Notes: generated from the sequence alone by a model not told the origin. A stretch of DNA of 42,225 nt from Candidatus Acidiflorens stordalenmirensis (GCA_003139995.1 PLIC01000211.1:1836-44060), one strand, 5' to 3'; positions 24,141-33,880 are shown, numbered from the stretch's first letter. Numbers and translations: made by a program.

Positions 24141-26843
24141 TTGGTTGTATTTCAGAGGCAAATCGACTTTGGCAAGGCGACACTGGCCTTGTGTGGACTA
24201 GCAGTTCTTACGATCGGGTTGAATATAGCGCAAGCACAGAGCGTGCCGGTCGTCACCGGCGACGCTCGGGTGGACAAGCTCCTGAGCCAGATGACGCTCG
24301 CGGAGAAGCTGACACTCATTCATGATGGACGTGAAAACCCCCAGGAGTATCAAGGGCAGGCGGGCTACGTCGGCGGGGTTCCGCGGTTGGCTATTCCCGG
24401 ATTGCGCTTTGCCGATGGACCGCCAGGGGTGCTGACGCGGCACCCTTCGCAAGCGGAAACGGCGACGATGGGCGTAGCCGCAACCTTTGATGTCAAAGTG
24501 GCCGAGGAGAACGGAGTCGTCATCGGCCGGGAGGCCCGCGCGCTGGGCATCGATGTGTCTCTGCAACCCTTTGTCAATCTGGACCGCGACCTTACGTTCA
24601 AGCGTGCCTACAACACCTTTGGCGAAGATCCATTGCTAACCGGCCAGATTGGCGCGGCGGAGATTCGGGGCATCCAGTCGCAGCACGTGATGGCCCAGGT
24701 CAAGCACTACATCGGCCTCGACACGGCAGGCAGCGATGTATGGGTAGATGATCAGACTCTGCACGAGGTATACCTGGCGCCATTCGAGACGGCGATCCGG
24801 GCTGGCGTCTCGTCGGTGATGTGCTCCTACAACCATGTGAACGGACCGCATTCCTGCGGCAACGCATCCACACTGACTGGGATCCTGCGCAACGAGCTTG
24901 GCTTCAAGGGCTTTGTAACCTCGGATTGGGGTGCGACCCACTCGGCGGAATTCATGAATGCCGGGCTCGATATGGAGATGATCGACGGGCCGGACAGCTC
25001 TGGATTCCAAGAACCCGCTTTTCTGGGCGCGGAACCTGCTTCACTTGCGCCGCCAGATCCGGACGGTCAGGACAAGGGGGACCTATACGGCAGCCAGATT
25101 CCCGAAGAGTCGGCCCCAGCTCCCCAGGATGCGGCCGATATAGGCGCGAAGGTGGCACCGACGACCATCGGCGAGGCGCTCAAGGACGGCTCACTAAGCG
25201 AGGCCACCATCACCCGTGCCGCGGGACATGTTCTGTTCGAGATGAATCGCTTCGGCTATCTGGACGGCCAATCCAAGCATAACGTTACCAAGCAGGCCAT
25301 CGCAGCGAATGCGAAGATCATTGAACAGACCGGCGAAGAGGCGGCAGTGCTGTTGAAGAACGAGGGCGGGGCCCTTCCCTTGAAGGCTGGCGACCTTGAT
25401 TCCGTTGTGCTGATTGGCCCGACGGCTGGGCAGGTTGACGCGATCGGCATTAACGGCGAGCGGTCGGTGGGAATGCCGGTGCGGCAAGTTGGCCCACTCG
25501 AGGCATTAAAGAGGATTTCTGGCAACCAGCACATTCAATTCGCCGTTGACGACGATATGACAGGTACGCCGATTCCTGAGGAAGCCCTGAGTCACGACGG
25601 CAAGCCAGGGCTCGAGCGCGTCGAAGCGGGCGCAACCCAGATCGACACAGAACTGAACTTCACGGTCCAAAGAGGCAATCCATTACCCCCCAATAGCAAA
25701 GCTACCTGGACTGGTTCACTCACCGTTGCAAATGCTGGCAGCTATTGGCTGTATCTCCAGGTCTTGGGCACCGGCGCCAGCTTGTTCGTCGACGGCAAGC
25801 GCATCGGAATCACTGGCACCTTCCTGGGAGATGTGCATGGCGATATTCTGCAAGCGAACCAGGATAATACCCTTCCCACAACCGACGGTCTGGACAACGT
25901 TCGCCATGCTGTCGAACTAACCGCTGGTGTGCACTCGATCAAGGTCCAGATCAATCCGGACTCTTCCAACGCGCCGGTGCAGATCCGGCTCAACTGGTAT
26001 ACACCAGAACAGCGTAAAGCCGACCATGAGGCTGCGATTGCTGCAGCGAAGCGGGCTAAGATTGCCATCGTGTTTGTGTGGACTCGCCGCGTTCCGTTCT
26101 TCAAGCTTGCCGGGACGCAGAACCAGTTGGTTGAGGAGGTAGCTGCGGTCAATCCGAACACAGTTGTGGTGCTCAATACTAGCCAGCCGGTGGCGCTTCC
26201 ATGGGTAAGTAAGGTAAAGGCGATCTTGGAAATGTGGTGGCCCGGTGATGAGGGCGGCTGGTCCACGGCCAATGTGCTGCTTGGTAAGGCTAACCCCGCC
26301 GGCCGTCTGCCGATAACCTGGGCTAGGCGGCTAGAGGACTACCCAGCAACGGACCCCCGTTACCCAGAGCGTTCCAGCGAGGGCATCGATCATAAGACCA
26401 CCTTTAGCGAAGGCGTGAACGTAGGGTATCGCTGGTTCGATCATGAAAAGGTCGAGCCGCTGTTTGCCTTTGGCCATGGCCTGAGCTACACCACGTTCAA
26501 ATACTCTGCTCTCCACATCGACAGAGCTGCCGATGGAGGACTCACCATCAGCGTCCAGATAAAGAATACGGGCGATGCGGATGGGGATGAGGTTCCACAG
26601 GTTTACCTGGAGGCCCCCAGCGAGATCCCCATCGGCGTAGCCTTTCCGGTACACACCTTGGTTGCCTTCGACCGGGTTCACCTGAATGCCCACGAGACTA
26701 AAACGGTGTTGCTGCATGTGGCTCAGCGCCAATTGCAGTATTGGTCCACCGCAAGCAGGAGCTGGGTAGCCGCCAACGGCAGGCGTAAGATCAGCGTTGG
26801 CGCTTCATCACGCGATATGCGACTCGAGCAAAGCATCGAATAA
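24141..26843 (+). CDS. Secreted GH3 beta-glucosidase with PA14 domain
   Basis: 900 residues from TTG 24141 with GGGAGAGG upstream; the resulting N-terminus has a signal peptide (ATLALCGLAVLTIGLNIAQAQ). The GH3 catalytic barrel covers about 35-350, with VKHYIG and the nucleophile Asp in FVTSDWGATHSA (about residue 261). A PA14 sugar-binding module is inserted at about 490-625 (GSYWLYLQVLGTGASLFVDGKRIG) within the second GH3 domain, and a fibronectin III-like domain ends the protein (PQVYLEAP...). The PA14 insertion is typical of beta-glucosidases that act on oligosaccharides. It would release sugar outside the inner membrane for the uptake genes downstream. Confidence 0.92.
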   Translation: MVVFQRQIDFGKATLALCGLAVLTIGLNIAQAQSVPVVTGDARVDKLLSQMTLAEKLTLIHDGRENPQEYQGQAGYVGGVPRLAIPGLRFADGPPGVLTRHPSQAETATMGVAATFDVKVAEENGVVIGREARALGIDVSLQPFVNLDRDLTFKRAYNTFGEDPLLTGQIGAAEIRGIQSQHVMAQVKHYIGLDTAGSDVWVDDQTLHEVYLAPFETAIRAGVSSVMCSYNHVNGPHSCGNASTLTGILRNELGFKGFVTSDWGATHSAEFMNAGLDMEMIDGPDSSGFQEPAFLGAEPASLAPPDPDGQDKGDLYGSQIPEESAPAPQDAADIGAKVAPTTIGEALKDGSLSEATITRAAGHVLFEMNRFGYLDGQSKHNVTKQAIAANAKIIEQTGEEAAVLLKNEGGALPLKAGDLDSVVLIGPTAGQVDAIGINGERSVGMPVRQVGPLEALKRISGNQHIQFAVDDDMTGTPIPEEALSHDGKPGLERVEAGATQIDTELNFTVQRGNPLPPNSKATWTGSLTVANAGSYWLYLQVLGTGASLFVDGKRIGITGTFLGDVHGDILQANQDNTLPTTDGLDNVRHAVELTAGVHSIKVQINPDSSNAPVQIRLNWYTPEQRKADHEAAIAAAKRAKIAIVFVWTRRVPFFKLAGTQNQLVEEVAAVNPNTVVVLNTSQPVALPWVSKVKAILEMWWPGDEGGWSTANVLLGKANPAGRLPITWARRLEDYPATDPRYPERSSEGIDHKTTFSEGVNVGYRWFDHEKVEPLFAFGHGLSYTTFKYSALHIDRAADGGLTISVQIKNTGDADGDEVPQVYLEAPSEIPIGVAFPVHTLVAFDRVHLNAHETKTVLLHVAQRQLQYWSTASRSWVAANGRRKISVGASSRDMRLEQSIE

Positions 26844-27308
26844 GAAGCTGTGCATCGGGACGAGCATCTGATGGCAGTCGATGAATCTGATCTGCAAATT
26901 CCTTATCTCAGCTCGCTAGCGGGTTCAGGAGACGATCAGTAAGAGTCAGTCGTCGAACAAGCTTCACTAAGAGATCCAGTAGTTCCCCCCTGTCTGATAG
27001 TACAGCCTCAGTGTGGCGAATGGACATCAGGGGACAGCATTTCCGTGCTAGCAGTGTTTCGGACCAAACAAGGCAAGATCGAGGCAACGCGTTGCGAGTT
27101 GGACATCTGGATGAGGACTCTCCGGATGGTGAAGATGCCGCCCTTGATGCCGTGGCGGATGCTCGTATCCCAGCTTGCTCGACTGCTCGATTAGCGAAGA
27201 ATCATGTGCGCTTGACTCGCTCGCGATATCACGCAGGCTATAGACGTTCACAATCACCTACATTCTTCGTGGCACCGGTGGCAGAATCGTTTCGTTTTCG
27301 ACGCGCGT
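26844..27308. other. Non-coding stretch between GH3 and ROK genes
   Basis: About 465 bases between convergent genes. Short frames on either strand show no recognisable family; no hairpin with a T-tract was found. Confidence 0.45.
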
Positions 27309-28247
27309 TTACATCTTCTCCGATAGCAGCGGAATGGCCCCAACCAGCGCGGCGTTGTTGGTCAATTGAGCCGGACATACCCGCACTTTTCCCCATGGCG
27401 TCCACGCATACTTGTGTACGTGAGATTCGACATACGGAATGATGATGTTTGCACTTTCCATAACTCCGCCGCCAATGACGATGACTTCCGGATCGTAGGC
27501 GTGCACCATCGCGACCGCATCCGCGGCCCAAACGTTGAGGCATCGATTACGGATGGCCAGCGCAGCTTTGTCCCCATACTGTGCTTCCTCAAACAGTTGC
27601 TTGAAGCCCACCTGCGAATACTTGGAGAGACTGCTCTCTGACGATCCGGGGAAATCCTTTACGATTCCGGGAAGCGACCAGCCGGAAGCTTCAGCTTCTG
27701 CGCACCCGATCCCTCCGCACGTACATGGACGACCGTTGAACAAAACGGGAATGTGCCCGCCCAAGCAACCGGCTTGGGCGTGCTTACCCCTCAGCAACTT
27801 GCCTTCGATCATGGCGACACCGCCGATACCGGTGCCCAACGTCATCATGACCACATCGCCAAACCCGCGGGCCGCTCCTGCGTATGACTCTCCCAGCAGA
27901 GCCATTCGCGCGTCATTCTCGATACGCAATGAAAGTCCGAGTGCTTCGCGACCCCAGGCGCAAAAATCTACTTCCGGGGCATCGTCATACTTCTTGTTGG
28001 TCGACACCACTCGCCCGATGCGGGCATCAACCAAACCGGGGAATCCCACGGCGATACCCTGAAAGCTGTCAGGAGAGAGAGACTGACCTTTCATTAACTT
28101 GTAAAAAACTTCCGCAATTCGCGGTAACACGGCACGAATATCCGTGGAGCTGGCGACATCGATGCTTTCATGTGCCAGAATGTCTTCGTTCTCTACCAAG
28201 CCGCAGTTGGCGTGCGTACCCCCGATATCAACAGCGAGTGCCTTCAC
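27309..28247 (-). CDS. ROK-family sugar kinase
   Basis: 312 residues. The ATP-binding DIGGTHANCG is at residues 7-16, the catalytic Asp in ENDARM (about residue 112), and the ROK zinc signature is H165 plus C175-x-C177-x4-C182 in GRPCTCGGIGCAEAEAS. There is no N-terminal HTH, so it is an enzyme and not a repressor. ROK kinases phosphorylate glucose, fructose, mannose or N-acetyl sugars in the cytoplasm. It follows a DeoR regulator and a broken gene on the same strand (gaps of about 55 and 30 bases), so it belongs to a DeoR-led operon and would feed the sugar-phosphate isomerases encoded divergently. Confidence 0.92.
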   Translation of the reverse strand: MKALAVDIGGTHANCGLVENEDILAHESIDVASSTDIRAVLPRIAEVFYKLMKGQSLSPDSFQGIAVGFPGLVDARIGRVVSTNKKYDDAPEVDFCAWGREALGLSLRIENDARMALLGESYAGAARGFGDVVMMTLGTGIGGVAMIEGKLLRGKHAQAGCLGGHIPVLFNGRPCTCGGIGCAEAEASGWSLPGIVKDFPGSSESSLSKYSQVGFKQLFEEAQYGDKAALAIRNRCLNVWAADAVAMVHAYDPEVIVIGGGVMESANIIIPYVESHVHKYAWTPWGKVRVCPAQLTNNAALVGAIPLLSEKM

Positions 28248-28277
28248 GAAGAAACTCCGATTGGCTAAGTTAGGAAA

Positions 28278-28824
28278 TCAGCGTACAACGGCGGCGCCGC
28301 GCCCAGAAATCGAATAGTTCTTTCCCTGGTAGCGAAGGTTCACCAGACGCGCATTGGCATCAAAGTCCTTGAGTCGCGGCTGGATTCTTACACCGTCGAA
28401 CAATGTCAGATTCGCACCGATTACCCTCCAGAAAACCATCCATGGGCCAATACCAGAGAACATCTGTTTCGGTGTCGAAAAACGAACGCGGTTTGGGAGC
28501 GCGGGGTCGGGTCCAAAAATATCGCATGGAGCAATTTGCGTTCGGTCTGCAGACTGAAATTCCGACGCTGTTGCGAACCATCGTCTTGGCTTGACTTCGA
28601 AGCTCGGTATTTTCGCCTCCGACGAACGTGTCGCCGAAGAGCCACACGCTCTTTTCTGCCGACAAAGGAATCGAATAGGCGTCGTCGGTTCCAAGCCATC
28701 CGTGGGAGTAGCTGAACTCTGGGAGAGGACGCCGGCTCCTCAGGTCGCTGGTGTTTGGGGCAGGTGAAACCTGTCCGAAAAGCGTTGCCAGCAGGAAGAG
28801 TGGCACAAGGAAGACTCGCTTCAA
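28278..28824 (-). pseudogene. Frameshifted secreted protein (DUF4185/DUF5005-like, GH-like beta-propeller)
   Basis: From TTG 28824 the frame gives a signal peptide (MKRVFLVPLFLLATLFGQ) and SHGWLGTDDAYSIPLSAEKS, VWLFGDTFVGG, MVRNSVGISV, LWYWPMDGFLEG. The W-x-G-x-D ... S ... W-L-F-G-D-T ... R-N-S-V pattern is that of DUF4185/DUF5005-type propeller proteins linked to glycan use. The frame is then lost, and the adjacent frame carries the plausible C-terminus (LTLFDGVRIQPRLKDFDANA ... SGRGAAVVR). The length is well below the usual, so an internal deletion as well as a frameshift is likely. Confidence 0.6.
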
Positions 28825-28879
28825 TCTGGGTGCAAAGGACCGCAGTAAGAGAGTCTCGGAGTGGCAGCGGTCTCTGACT

Positions 28880-29734
28880 TCAAACACGTATGACTTCAAT
28901 CTCGGCCTCTTCAAAAGGTGCGACCATCTCGTCGGTGGCAGCGGAATCGGTGACCAGAACGTCGAGTTCATGGGTCGAAGAGATACGCCAACCCGCCACG
29001 ATTCCGAACTTGCTGTGATCGACGACTGCTACCTTCTTGCGCGCATGCTTCACCATCGCTGCGTTCAGTTGGGCTTCTTCCGGATCGTAGCAACTGACGC
29101 CAGATTTCGCGTCAATCCCGTCGGCGCCAATAAACAGGACATGAATTATCACGCGAGAAAGACTCTGTGCGGCGGTCGGTCCTACCAGGGAAAACCAGTC
29201 TCCATGCAGGTGACCACCTGTGACATAGACGTTCAGATCCTTGCGCTTGGAAAGTTCCATGGCGACGTTGACGGTGCTGGTGACGACCGTGATGTCGTGG
29301 TTCAGAGGAAGTCCGCGAACGACTTCTGTAGTCGTGGTTCCGGGGGTCAGCGCGACGATGTCCCCCTTTTTGATGAGTCCGGCCGCGGCTCGGCCGATTC
29401 TACGTTTTTCTTCGGCGAATTTTTCCACCTGCGCCTGAAAGGAACGATCATTGCGGAATGGTTCGTAGAAGAAAGGTTCGATGGACACTGCGCCTCCGTG
29501 GGTTCTGCGCAGCCGTCCTTGTGTTTCAAGCATATCGAGATCGCGTCGAACCGTGACTTGGGAAACCAGGAGCCCCTTGCTGAGTTCCTCGACCGAGACC
29601 GAACCGGATTTCTGCAGCGCCGTGAGAATCGCCGTGAACCTTGCCTGTTGCCTGTCTGGGCTGTCTGCGGTGTCCCTCGACGAATTACAGTTACCGGCCA
29701 CTGACCGTCTGTGAGTTCGGCTTTGATTGATCAT
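28880..29734 (-). CDS. DeoR-family transcription regulator
   Basis: 284 residues from ATG 29734; the frame stays open upstream to 29974 but encodes an unrelated hydrophobic stretch. A winged helix at about 30-85 (RFTAILTALQKSGSVSVEEL ... SQVTVRRDLDMLETQGRLRRTHGGAV) is the DeoR signature. The C-terminal domain (LTPGTTTTEVVRGL, FIGADGIDAKSGVSCYDPEE, HSKFG) binds phosphorylated sugars in this family. Divergent from the sugar-phosphate isomerase and transporter genes and first in an operon with the ROK kinase, it is the likely repressor of the module, relieved by a sugar phosphate. Confidence 0.92.
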   Translation of the reverse strand: MINQSRTHRRSVAGNCNSSRDTADSPDRQQARFTAILTALQKSGSVSVEELSKGLLVSQVTVRRDLDMLETQGRLRRTHGGAVSIEPFFYEPFRNDRSFQAQVEKFAEEKRRIGRAAAGLIKKGDIVALTPGTTTTEVVRGLPLNHDITVVTSTVNVAMELSKRKDLNVYVTGGHLHGDWFSLVGPTAAQSLSRVIIHVLFIGADGIDAKSGVSCYDPEEAQLNAAMVKHARKKVAVVDHSKFGIVAGWRISSTHELDVLVTDSAATDEMVAPFEEAEIEVIRV

Positions 29735-30052
29735 AAGATCCGTTCCACGAAGCCAAGAATGCTTCGCGATATGATCGTATCCTTTTACGGGTTCAACTCG
29801 GAGCCCAAGATGAAATTTCTCTTTCGAATCAGACGCCAGACAATCAACTCTTGACACAAAATGCCAATAAGGATACTTTGCACTTACGATTATAGCTAAA
29901 ACGAAAGTGAAAAATGCAACAATGACGACAATCCCGAAACTTCGGCGGCCGCACTCAAGTGCTTTCGCGCTCAAGAGGCGTCAACGGCGAACAGCATTGG
30001 CGCAGGCGAATGTCCTGGAACAACACTCAGAATTGCAGGTTGAGTCTGCCCA
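29735..30052. promoter_or_regulatory. Divergent intergenic region with promoter and DeoR-like sites
   Basis: A promoter-like TTGACA (29851-29856), 17 bp, TACTTT (29874-29879) reads toward the isomerase-transporter genes. The A/T-rich stretch just downstream (29880-29925) contains cgaaagtgaaaa, like the GAAA-rich direct repeats bound by DeoR proteins. Operator assignment is inference. Confidence 0.45.
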
Positions 30053-31807
30053 GTGACCCCACGACACTCGAATTACGATAAATTCCCCTGCGTCCATGTT
30101 GACAGCTCTTCTTCAGAAACCTGGCTGGGTTGGCAGGCCATCGCGGATCGATTGAAATCAGTGACCGCCAAGAGCTCCTGTGTAGTTTGCGTCGACTGCT
30201 ACCCGGGCGCGTTTGAACATTCGATCAGAGTGGCCTTGGAGCAGGGGTTGCATCTGGCGGAGGTGATCTATACTCCCGACCTTCTCAAAGCGCCGAGAGA
30301 GATCGACCAGATGCTGGAAAGCATCTTGGGGGACGACCCGGTTTTTGCGCGGATGAGTGAGATCGGGCTGGACGAGTTCTTCGAGCCGTCAAAACTGCTT
30401 GCGGCGCGTGACAAATCCGCAAACTGGGGGGAGGGCTTGCTGCTTGTCGTCGGTGTTGGTGCCTCGCTGGTTAGTCCTGGACCGGATCTCCTGGTCTATG
30501 CCGATATGGCCCGATGGGTAATTCAAGGGCGCCAGCGCCGCAACCAGATCGCAAATCTGGGAAGCGAGAATTTCAACGAGAGTCCCGGCCTGAAATATAA
30601 GCGGGCCTTCTTCGTAGATTGGCGTGCTGCGGATCGTCACAAGAAAGAACTTCTGACTGAGATCGACTTTTTTCTAGACACGAACCGCTCGACGCCGAAG
30701 ATGGTGACCGGGCGGGCGGTGCGGGCAGGACTGAAAAAAACCGGGCACACTCCCTTCCGCATAGTCCCCTACTTTGATCCCGGGCCTTGGGGAGGGCACT
30801 GGATGGAAGAAGTTTGCGACCTTCCTCACGACGCCCCGAATCACGCCTGGTGTTTCGATTGCGTTCCCGAGGAGAACAGCCTGCTTCTCGGCTTCGGCGG
30901 CGTTCAGGTTGAACTGCCGGCCATCGATCTCACATTTTTTCAGCCTCGGGAACTGCTGGGGGGGTTCATTCACTCGCGATTTGGCGCCGAGTTTCCCATT
31001 CGCTTTGACTTTCTCGACACCATGGGCGGCGGCAATCTCTCGTTACAGGTGCATCCGCGGACAGAGTACATTCGTGAGCACTTCGGCATGGCCTACACGC
31101 AAGATGAAAGTTATTACCTGCTGGATGCGGGTGAAGATGGCAGTGTATACCTGGGAGTAAAAACGGGAGTTGATCGGGATGCCATGGTGCGAGACTTGCG
31201 GGCGGCACAAGCTGGCGGCCCTTCATTTCCCGCCGAGAAGTATGTCAACCAATTCCCCGCGCGGAAACATGATCATTTTCTGATTCCCGCCGGCACGATT
31301 CACTGCTCAGGCAAGAACAGTATGGTGCTTGAGATCAGCGCTACGCCCTACATCTTCACCTTCAAGCTGTGGGATTGGGACCGTCTAGGACTGAATGGCC
31401 TGCCTCGGCCGATTCACCTCGATCATGGAATCGCAAACATCGCCTGGGAACGTGATACCGATTGGGTGAAACGAGGCCTGATCAACCGGATCGAACTTCT
31501 CAGCAAGCACGATGGATGGACAGAAGAGCGAACGGGACTGCACGAACTCGAATTTATCGAGACTCGCCGGCGATGGTTCACAAAGATTAACCCACACGAT
31601 GCTCAAGGCACGGTGAATGTGTTGAACCTGGTCGAAGGAAGAGAAGCCACGGTGGAGAGTCCGACCGGAGTATTTGATCCGCTGGTGGTGCACTATGCGG
31701 AAACCTTTATTGTTCCTGCCGCAGCCGGCGCGTACACGATTCGGCCCAGCGGGGAATCCGAGGGAAAAAGGTGCGCAACAATCAAAGCATCCGTGCGAGG
31801 AAATTAG
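30053..31807 (+). CDS. Class I mannose-6-phosphate isomerase-like protein with degenerate kinase-like N-terminus
   Basis: 584 residues from GTG 30053. Residues about 225-584 are a class I phosphomannose isomerase-type double cupin: FDFLDTMGGGNLSLQVHP (metal His), YTQDESYYLLDAG, KHDHFLIPAGTIHCSG and EISATPYIFTFKLWDW. Residues 1-210 resemble the uridine-kinase-like head found in the long members of this family, but the place of the P-loop reads CVDCYPGAFEHSIRVAL, lacking GK(S/T), so ATP use is unlikely. It probably interconverts a ketose and an aldose 6-phosphate. Spacing to the sugar porter is 86 bases, suggesting one transcript. Confidence 0.88.
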   Translation: MTPRHSNYDKFPCVHVDSSSSETWLGWQAIADRLKSVTAKSSCVVCVDCYPGAFEHSIRVALEQGLHLAEVIYTPDLLKAPREIDQMLESILGDDPVFARMSEIGLDEFFEPSKLLAARDKSANWGEGLLLVVGVGASLVSPGPDLLVYADMARWVIQGRQRRNQIANLGSENFNESPGLKYKRAFFVDWRAADRHKKELLTEIDFFLDTNRSTPKMVTGRAVRAGLKKTGHTPFRIVPYFDPGPWGGHWMEEVCDLPHDAPNHAWCFDCVPEENSLLLGFGGVQVELPAIDLTFFQPRELLGGFIHSRFGAEFPIRFDFLDTMGGGNLSLQVHPRTEYIREHFGMAYTQDESYYLLDAGEDGSVYLGVKTGVDRDAMVRDLRAAQAGGPSFPAEKYVNQFPARKHDHFLIPAGTIHCSGKNSMVLEISATPYIFTFKLWDWDRLGLNGLPRPIHLDHGIANIAWERDTDWVKRGLINRIELLSKHDGWTEERTGLHELEFIETRRRWFTKINPHDAQGTVNVLNLVEGREATVESPTGVFDPLVVHYAETFIVPAAAGAYTIRPSGESEGKRCATIKASVRGN

Positions 31808-31893
31808 CCCATAGGCTGCCGAAAACGGCTCGTTTCTTTGGCAAGAGTCTTATTGCGTGAAATGCAGGAGACGTGACATTCCCAGGAGTGCGT

Positions 31894-33273
31894 ATGGATA
31901 CACCGGCCGTGCGTGGCGAGTCAGAGATTGTCGAGTCTAGTGGACAATCTTTAGGTTACGTAATCCTGTTGTCAACGATCACCGCGATCTCAGGGGTCCT
32001 CTTCGGTTACAACACCGCAGTCATCAATGGAGTGTTGCTGTTTCTGCGTCGGCAGTTCGCAGCTTCGGATCTTGAAGCCGAGATTGCGGCCAGCGCTATC
32101 CTGGTAGGTGCACTCCTCGGTGCGGCCGGTGCCAGCATCGTCGGCGATCGATATGGGCGGAAGAAGTCGCTGATGTTTTCAGCGGTGTTGTTTACGGTTT
32201 CGCCCTTGATGGCGGCGGAGGCGAGCACGGGGGTCCTTTTCTCCGGGGCGCGTCTTCTGGGCGGACTGGCTATCGGGCTGGCGTCGGTGCTTACTCCCGT
32301 GTACATCGCGGAAATTTCTCCTTCGAGACATCGTGGTGCACTCGTGTCGTTGAACCAGTTGGGGATCGTGATCGGAATCCTCACAGCCTACCTCGCCGCT
32401 TGGGGGCTCTCGGGTCTGGGAGAGAACAGTTGGCGATGGATGTTAGGGGTTGCGGTGGTGCCGTCTGTGATCTTTTTCGGTGGACTATTTGCGATTCCGG
32501 AGAGTCCACGCTGGCTGATCGGCCGAGGCCGGATAAGCGATGCGATGCGAATTTTGTCACGGCTTGTTGGAGAAAAGGCCGCCGCCGAGGAGATCCGGAC
32601 TATCGGGTCCTCAACGGCTGACGAACAAGGTTCGTGGAGCGAGGTGTTCTCTGGAGACATGCGCAAGCGGCTGGCGGTGGGAATGTTGCTGGCGCTGTTC
32701 TCGCAGGTGACGGGAGTGAATGCCGTGCTGTACTACGGCTCCGTCATCATCCGCGAACATTTCCCCGGCCATTCGACTGGAATGGCGCTGGCTTCCAATG
32801 TGATCATCGGGATCGTGAACCTGCTCTCAACGATCGTGGCGATGGTGTTTCTGGACCGCTGGGGGCGCCGCGTGATTCTGATGACAGCGAGCGGAGGAAT
32901 GGCGGTTGCGCTGTGTTGTCTCGTAATTGGCCTGAACATTCATGGTGCGCCGGCAGCTCTGATGCTGGTCAGTATCCTTTTCTACGTTGCGTTTTTTGCC
33001 TTTGGTATGGGGCCCGGTCCCTGGCTCATCATCTCTGAGATCTTTCCCACGAAGGTGAGAGGCCGAGCAGCTTCGATCGCAACCTCCACCATTTGGTTAG
33101 GCGCTTTGCTAGTGACCTTCACTTTTCTCAGCCTGGTCAATGTGCTGAAACTCTGGGGGACGTTTGCGGTTTTCGGAGCACTCTCGTTGGTTTGCTTCCT
33201 TTACGTGTGGAAGGCGGTTCCAGAAACGAAGGGCCGGACGCTCGAACAAATTCAGGAGTCCTGGAGCAAATAG
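31894..33273 (+). CDS. MFS sugar porter (sugar:H+ symporter)
   Basis: 459 residues from ATG 31894, with AGGAG 5 bases upstream; a GTG at 31873 is less well placed. Twelve hydrophobic segments and the full set of sugar-porter motifs: GDRYGRKKS (loop 2-3), PESPRWLIGRGR (loop 6-7), FLDRWGRRVIL (loop 8-9) and PETKGRTLEQI at the end. Such proteins take up glucose, xylose, galactose or arabinose across the inner membrane. In context it brings in the sugar released by GH3 and GH35. Its stop overlaps by one base a GTG of a following broken gene. Confidence 0.93.
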   Translation: MDTPAVRGESEIVESSGQSLGYVILLSTITAISGVLFGYNTAVINGVLLFLRRQFAASDLEAEIAASAILVGALLGAAGASIVGDRYGRKKSLMFSAVLFTVSPLMAAEASTGVLFSGARLLGGLAIGLASVLTPVYIAEISPSRHRGALVSLNQLGIVIGILTAYLAAWGLSGLGENSWRWMLGVAVVPSVIFFGGLFAIPESPRWLIGRGRISDAMRILSRLVGEKAAAEEIRTIGSSTADEQGSWSEVFSGDMRKRLAVGMLLALFSQVTGVNAVLYYGSVIIREHFPGHSTGMALASNVIIGIVNLLSTIVAMVFLDRWGRRVILMTASGGMAVALCCLVIGLNIHGAPAALMLVSILFYVAFFAFGMGPGPWLIISEIFPTKVRGRAASIATSTIWLGALLVTFTFLSLVNVLKLWGTFAVFGALSLVCFLYVWKAVPETKGRTLEQIQESWSK

Positions 33274-33480
33274 TGAGGCAATTCAGTCGCCGGAAATTTT
33301 TCGAAGGGGTGCCCTGTTTCTGGCGCTGCGGGAGTCGCGGTTTCCAATCTCCGTGCGCTTGGATTCTGCGAGCATGTTGAAACCAGAGTCCGCGTTCTGG
33401 CACTGAAAAAAGTCTTGTGTGCGAGCGCGCAGCTTGCAGAGCGGTTCTACCCAAGGCTCAACATCCTCCTAAACAATTAA
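33273..33480 (+). pseudogene. Broken Tat-exported protein start
   Basis: GTG 33273 overlaps the porter stop (TAGTG) and is preceded by GGAG. The frame begins MRQFSRRKFFEG, a twin-arginine signal start, then is lost. The next frame carries VSGAAGVAVSNLRALG, the hydrophobic part of the same signal, and runs to TAA 33480. One indel around 33305-33315 explains this. Only about 65 codons remain, so the mature protein is gone. Many acidobacterial Tat substrates next to sugar porters are oxidoreductases or sugar isomerases, but this one cannot be identified. Confidence 0.5.
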
Positions 33481-33880
33481 GCTTCAATAATTTGCGAGCG
33501 TTTTTGGCTCCGCGATGGAGGGTGAAGCCTCCGATTATAGTTGTTTTTACACGTAAAACGTAAGCAATTAGGATCATTTAAAGAATAAACACAAGAAAAA
33601 ATGGTTGACTTGTCTCAAAGAGCAGGACTAGCATCGGTCTGTTCTAAGCTGCGAGCAAAACATTTATTCCTTGATGATCCGAACAGAAAGAGGAAAAGAA
33701 ATTACACTCTCAATGTTTTCTGTTATGCCGCCAAGGAGCACACGGAACTTGAGTCAGCAGGACACCTTGTTTTTACGTACGCCTGCAACTCGACACAGGC
33801 CAGCAATGTCACCAACAATATGAACCTTTATCGGCCGGTGGTTGTGCAACAGTCACTGCCAACGACGTAAGAGATCGGGG
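33481..33880. other. A/T-rich regulatory stretch before cupin isomerase genes
   Basis: About 400 bases, richer in A/T than its surroundings. It holds an operator-like inverted repeat at 33545-33558 and a promoter-like TTGACT (33607-33612), 18 bp, TAGCAT. An 89-codon ORF at 33601-33870 has no ribosome site or family match and overlaps this promoter, so I do not call it. Confidence 0.45.
33545..33558. promoter_or_regulatory. Operator-like inverted repeat TTTTAC-AC-GTAAAA
   Basis: Perfect 6-bp arms with a 2-bp centre, in an A/T-rich stretch upstream of the cupin isomerase pair. The shape fits a LacI- or DeoR-type half-site pair; the binding protein is not known. Confidence 0.45.

Noticed and set aside
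28751..29704. 317-codon plus-strand ORF
   Set aside because: It is antisense to the DeoR gene, whose domain motifs are unmistakable; the plus-strand product has no family pattern.
33601..33870. 89-codon ORF upstream of the cupin genes
   Set aside because: No ribosome site, no recognisable family, and it overlaps a promoter-like TTGACT/TAGCAT pair in A/T-rich DNA.
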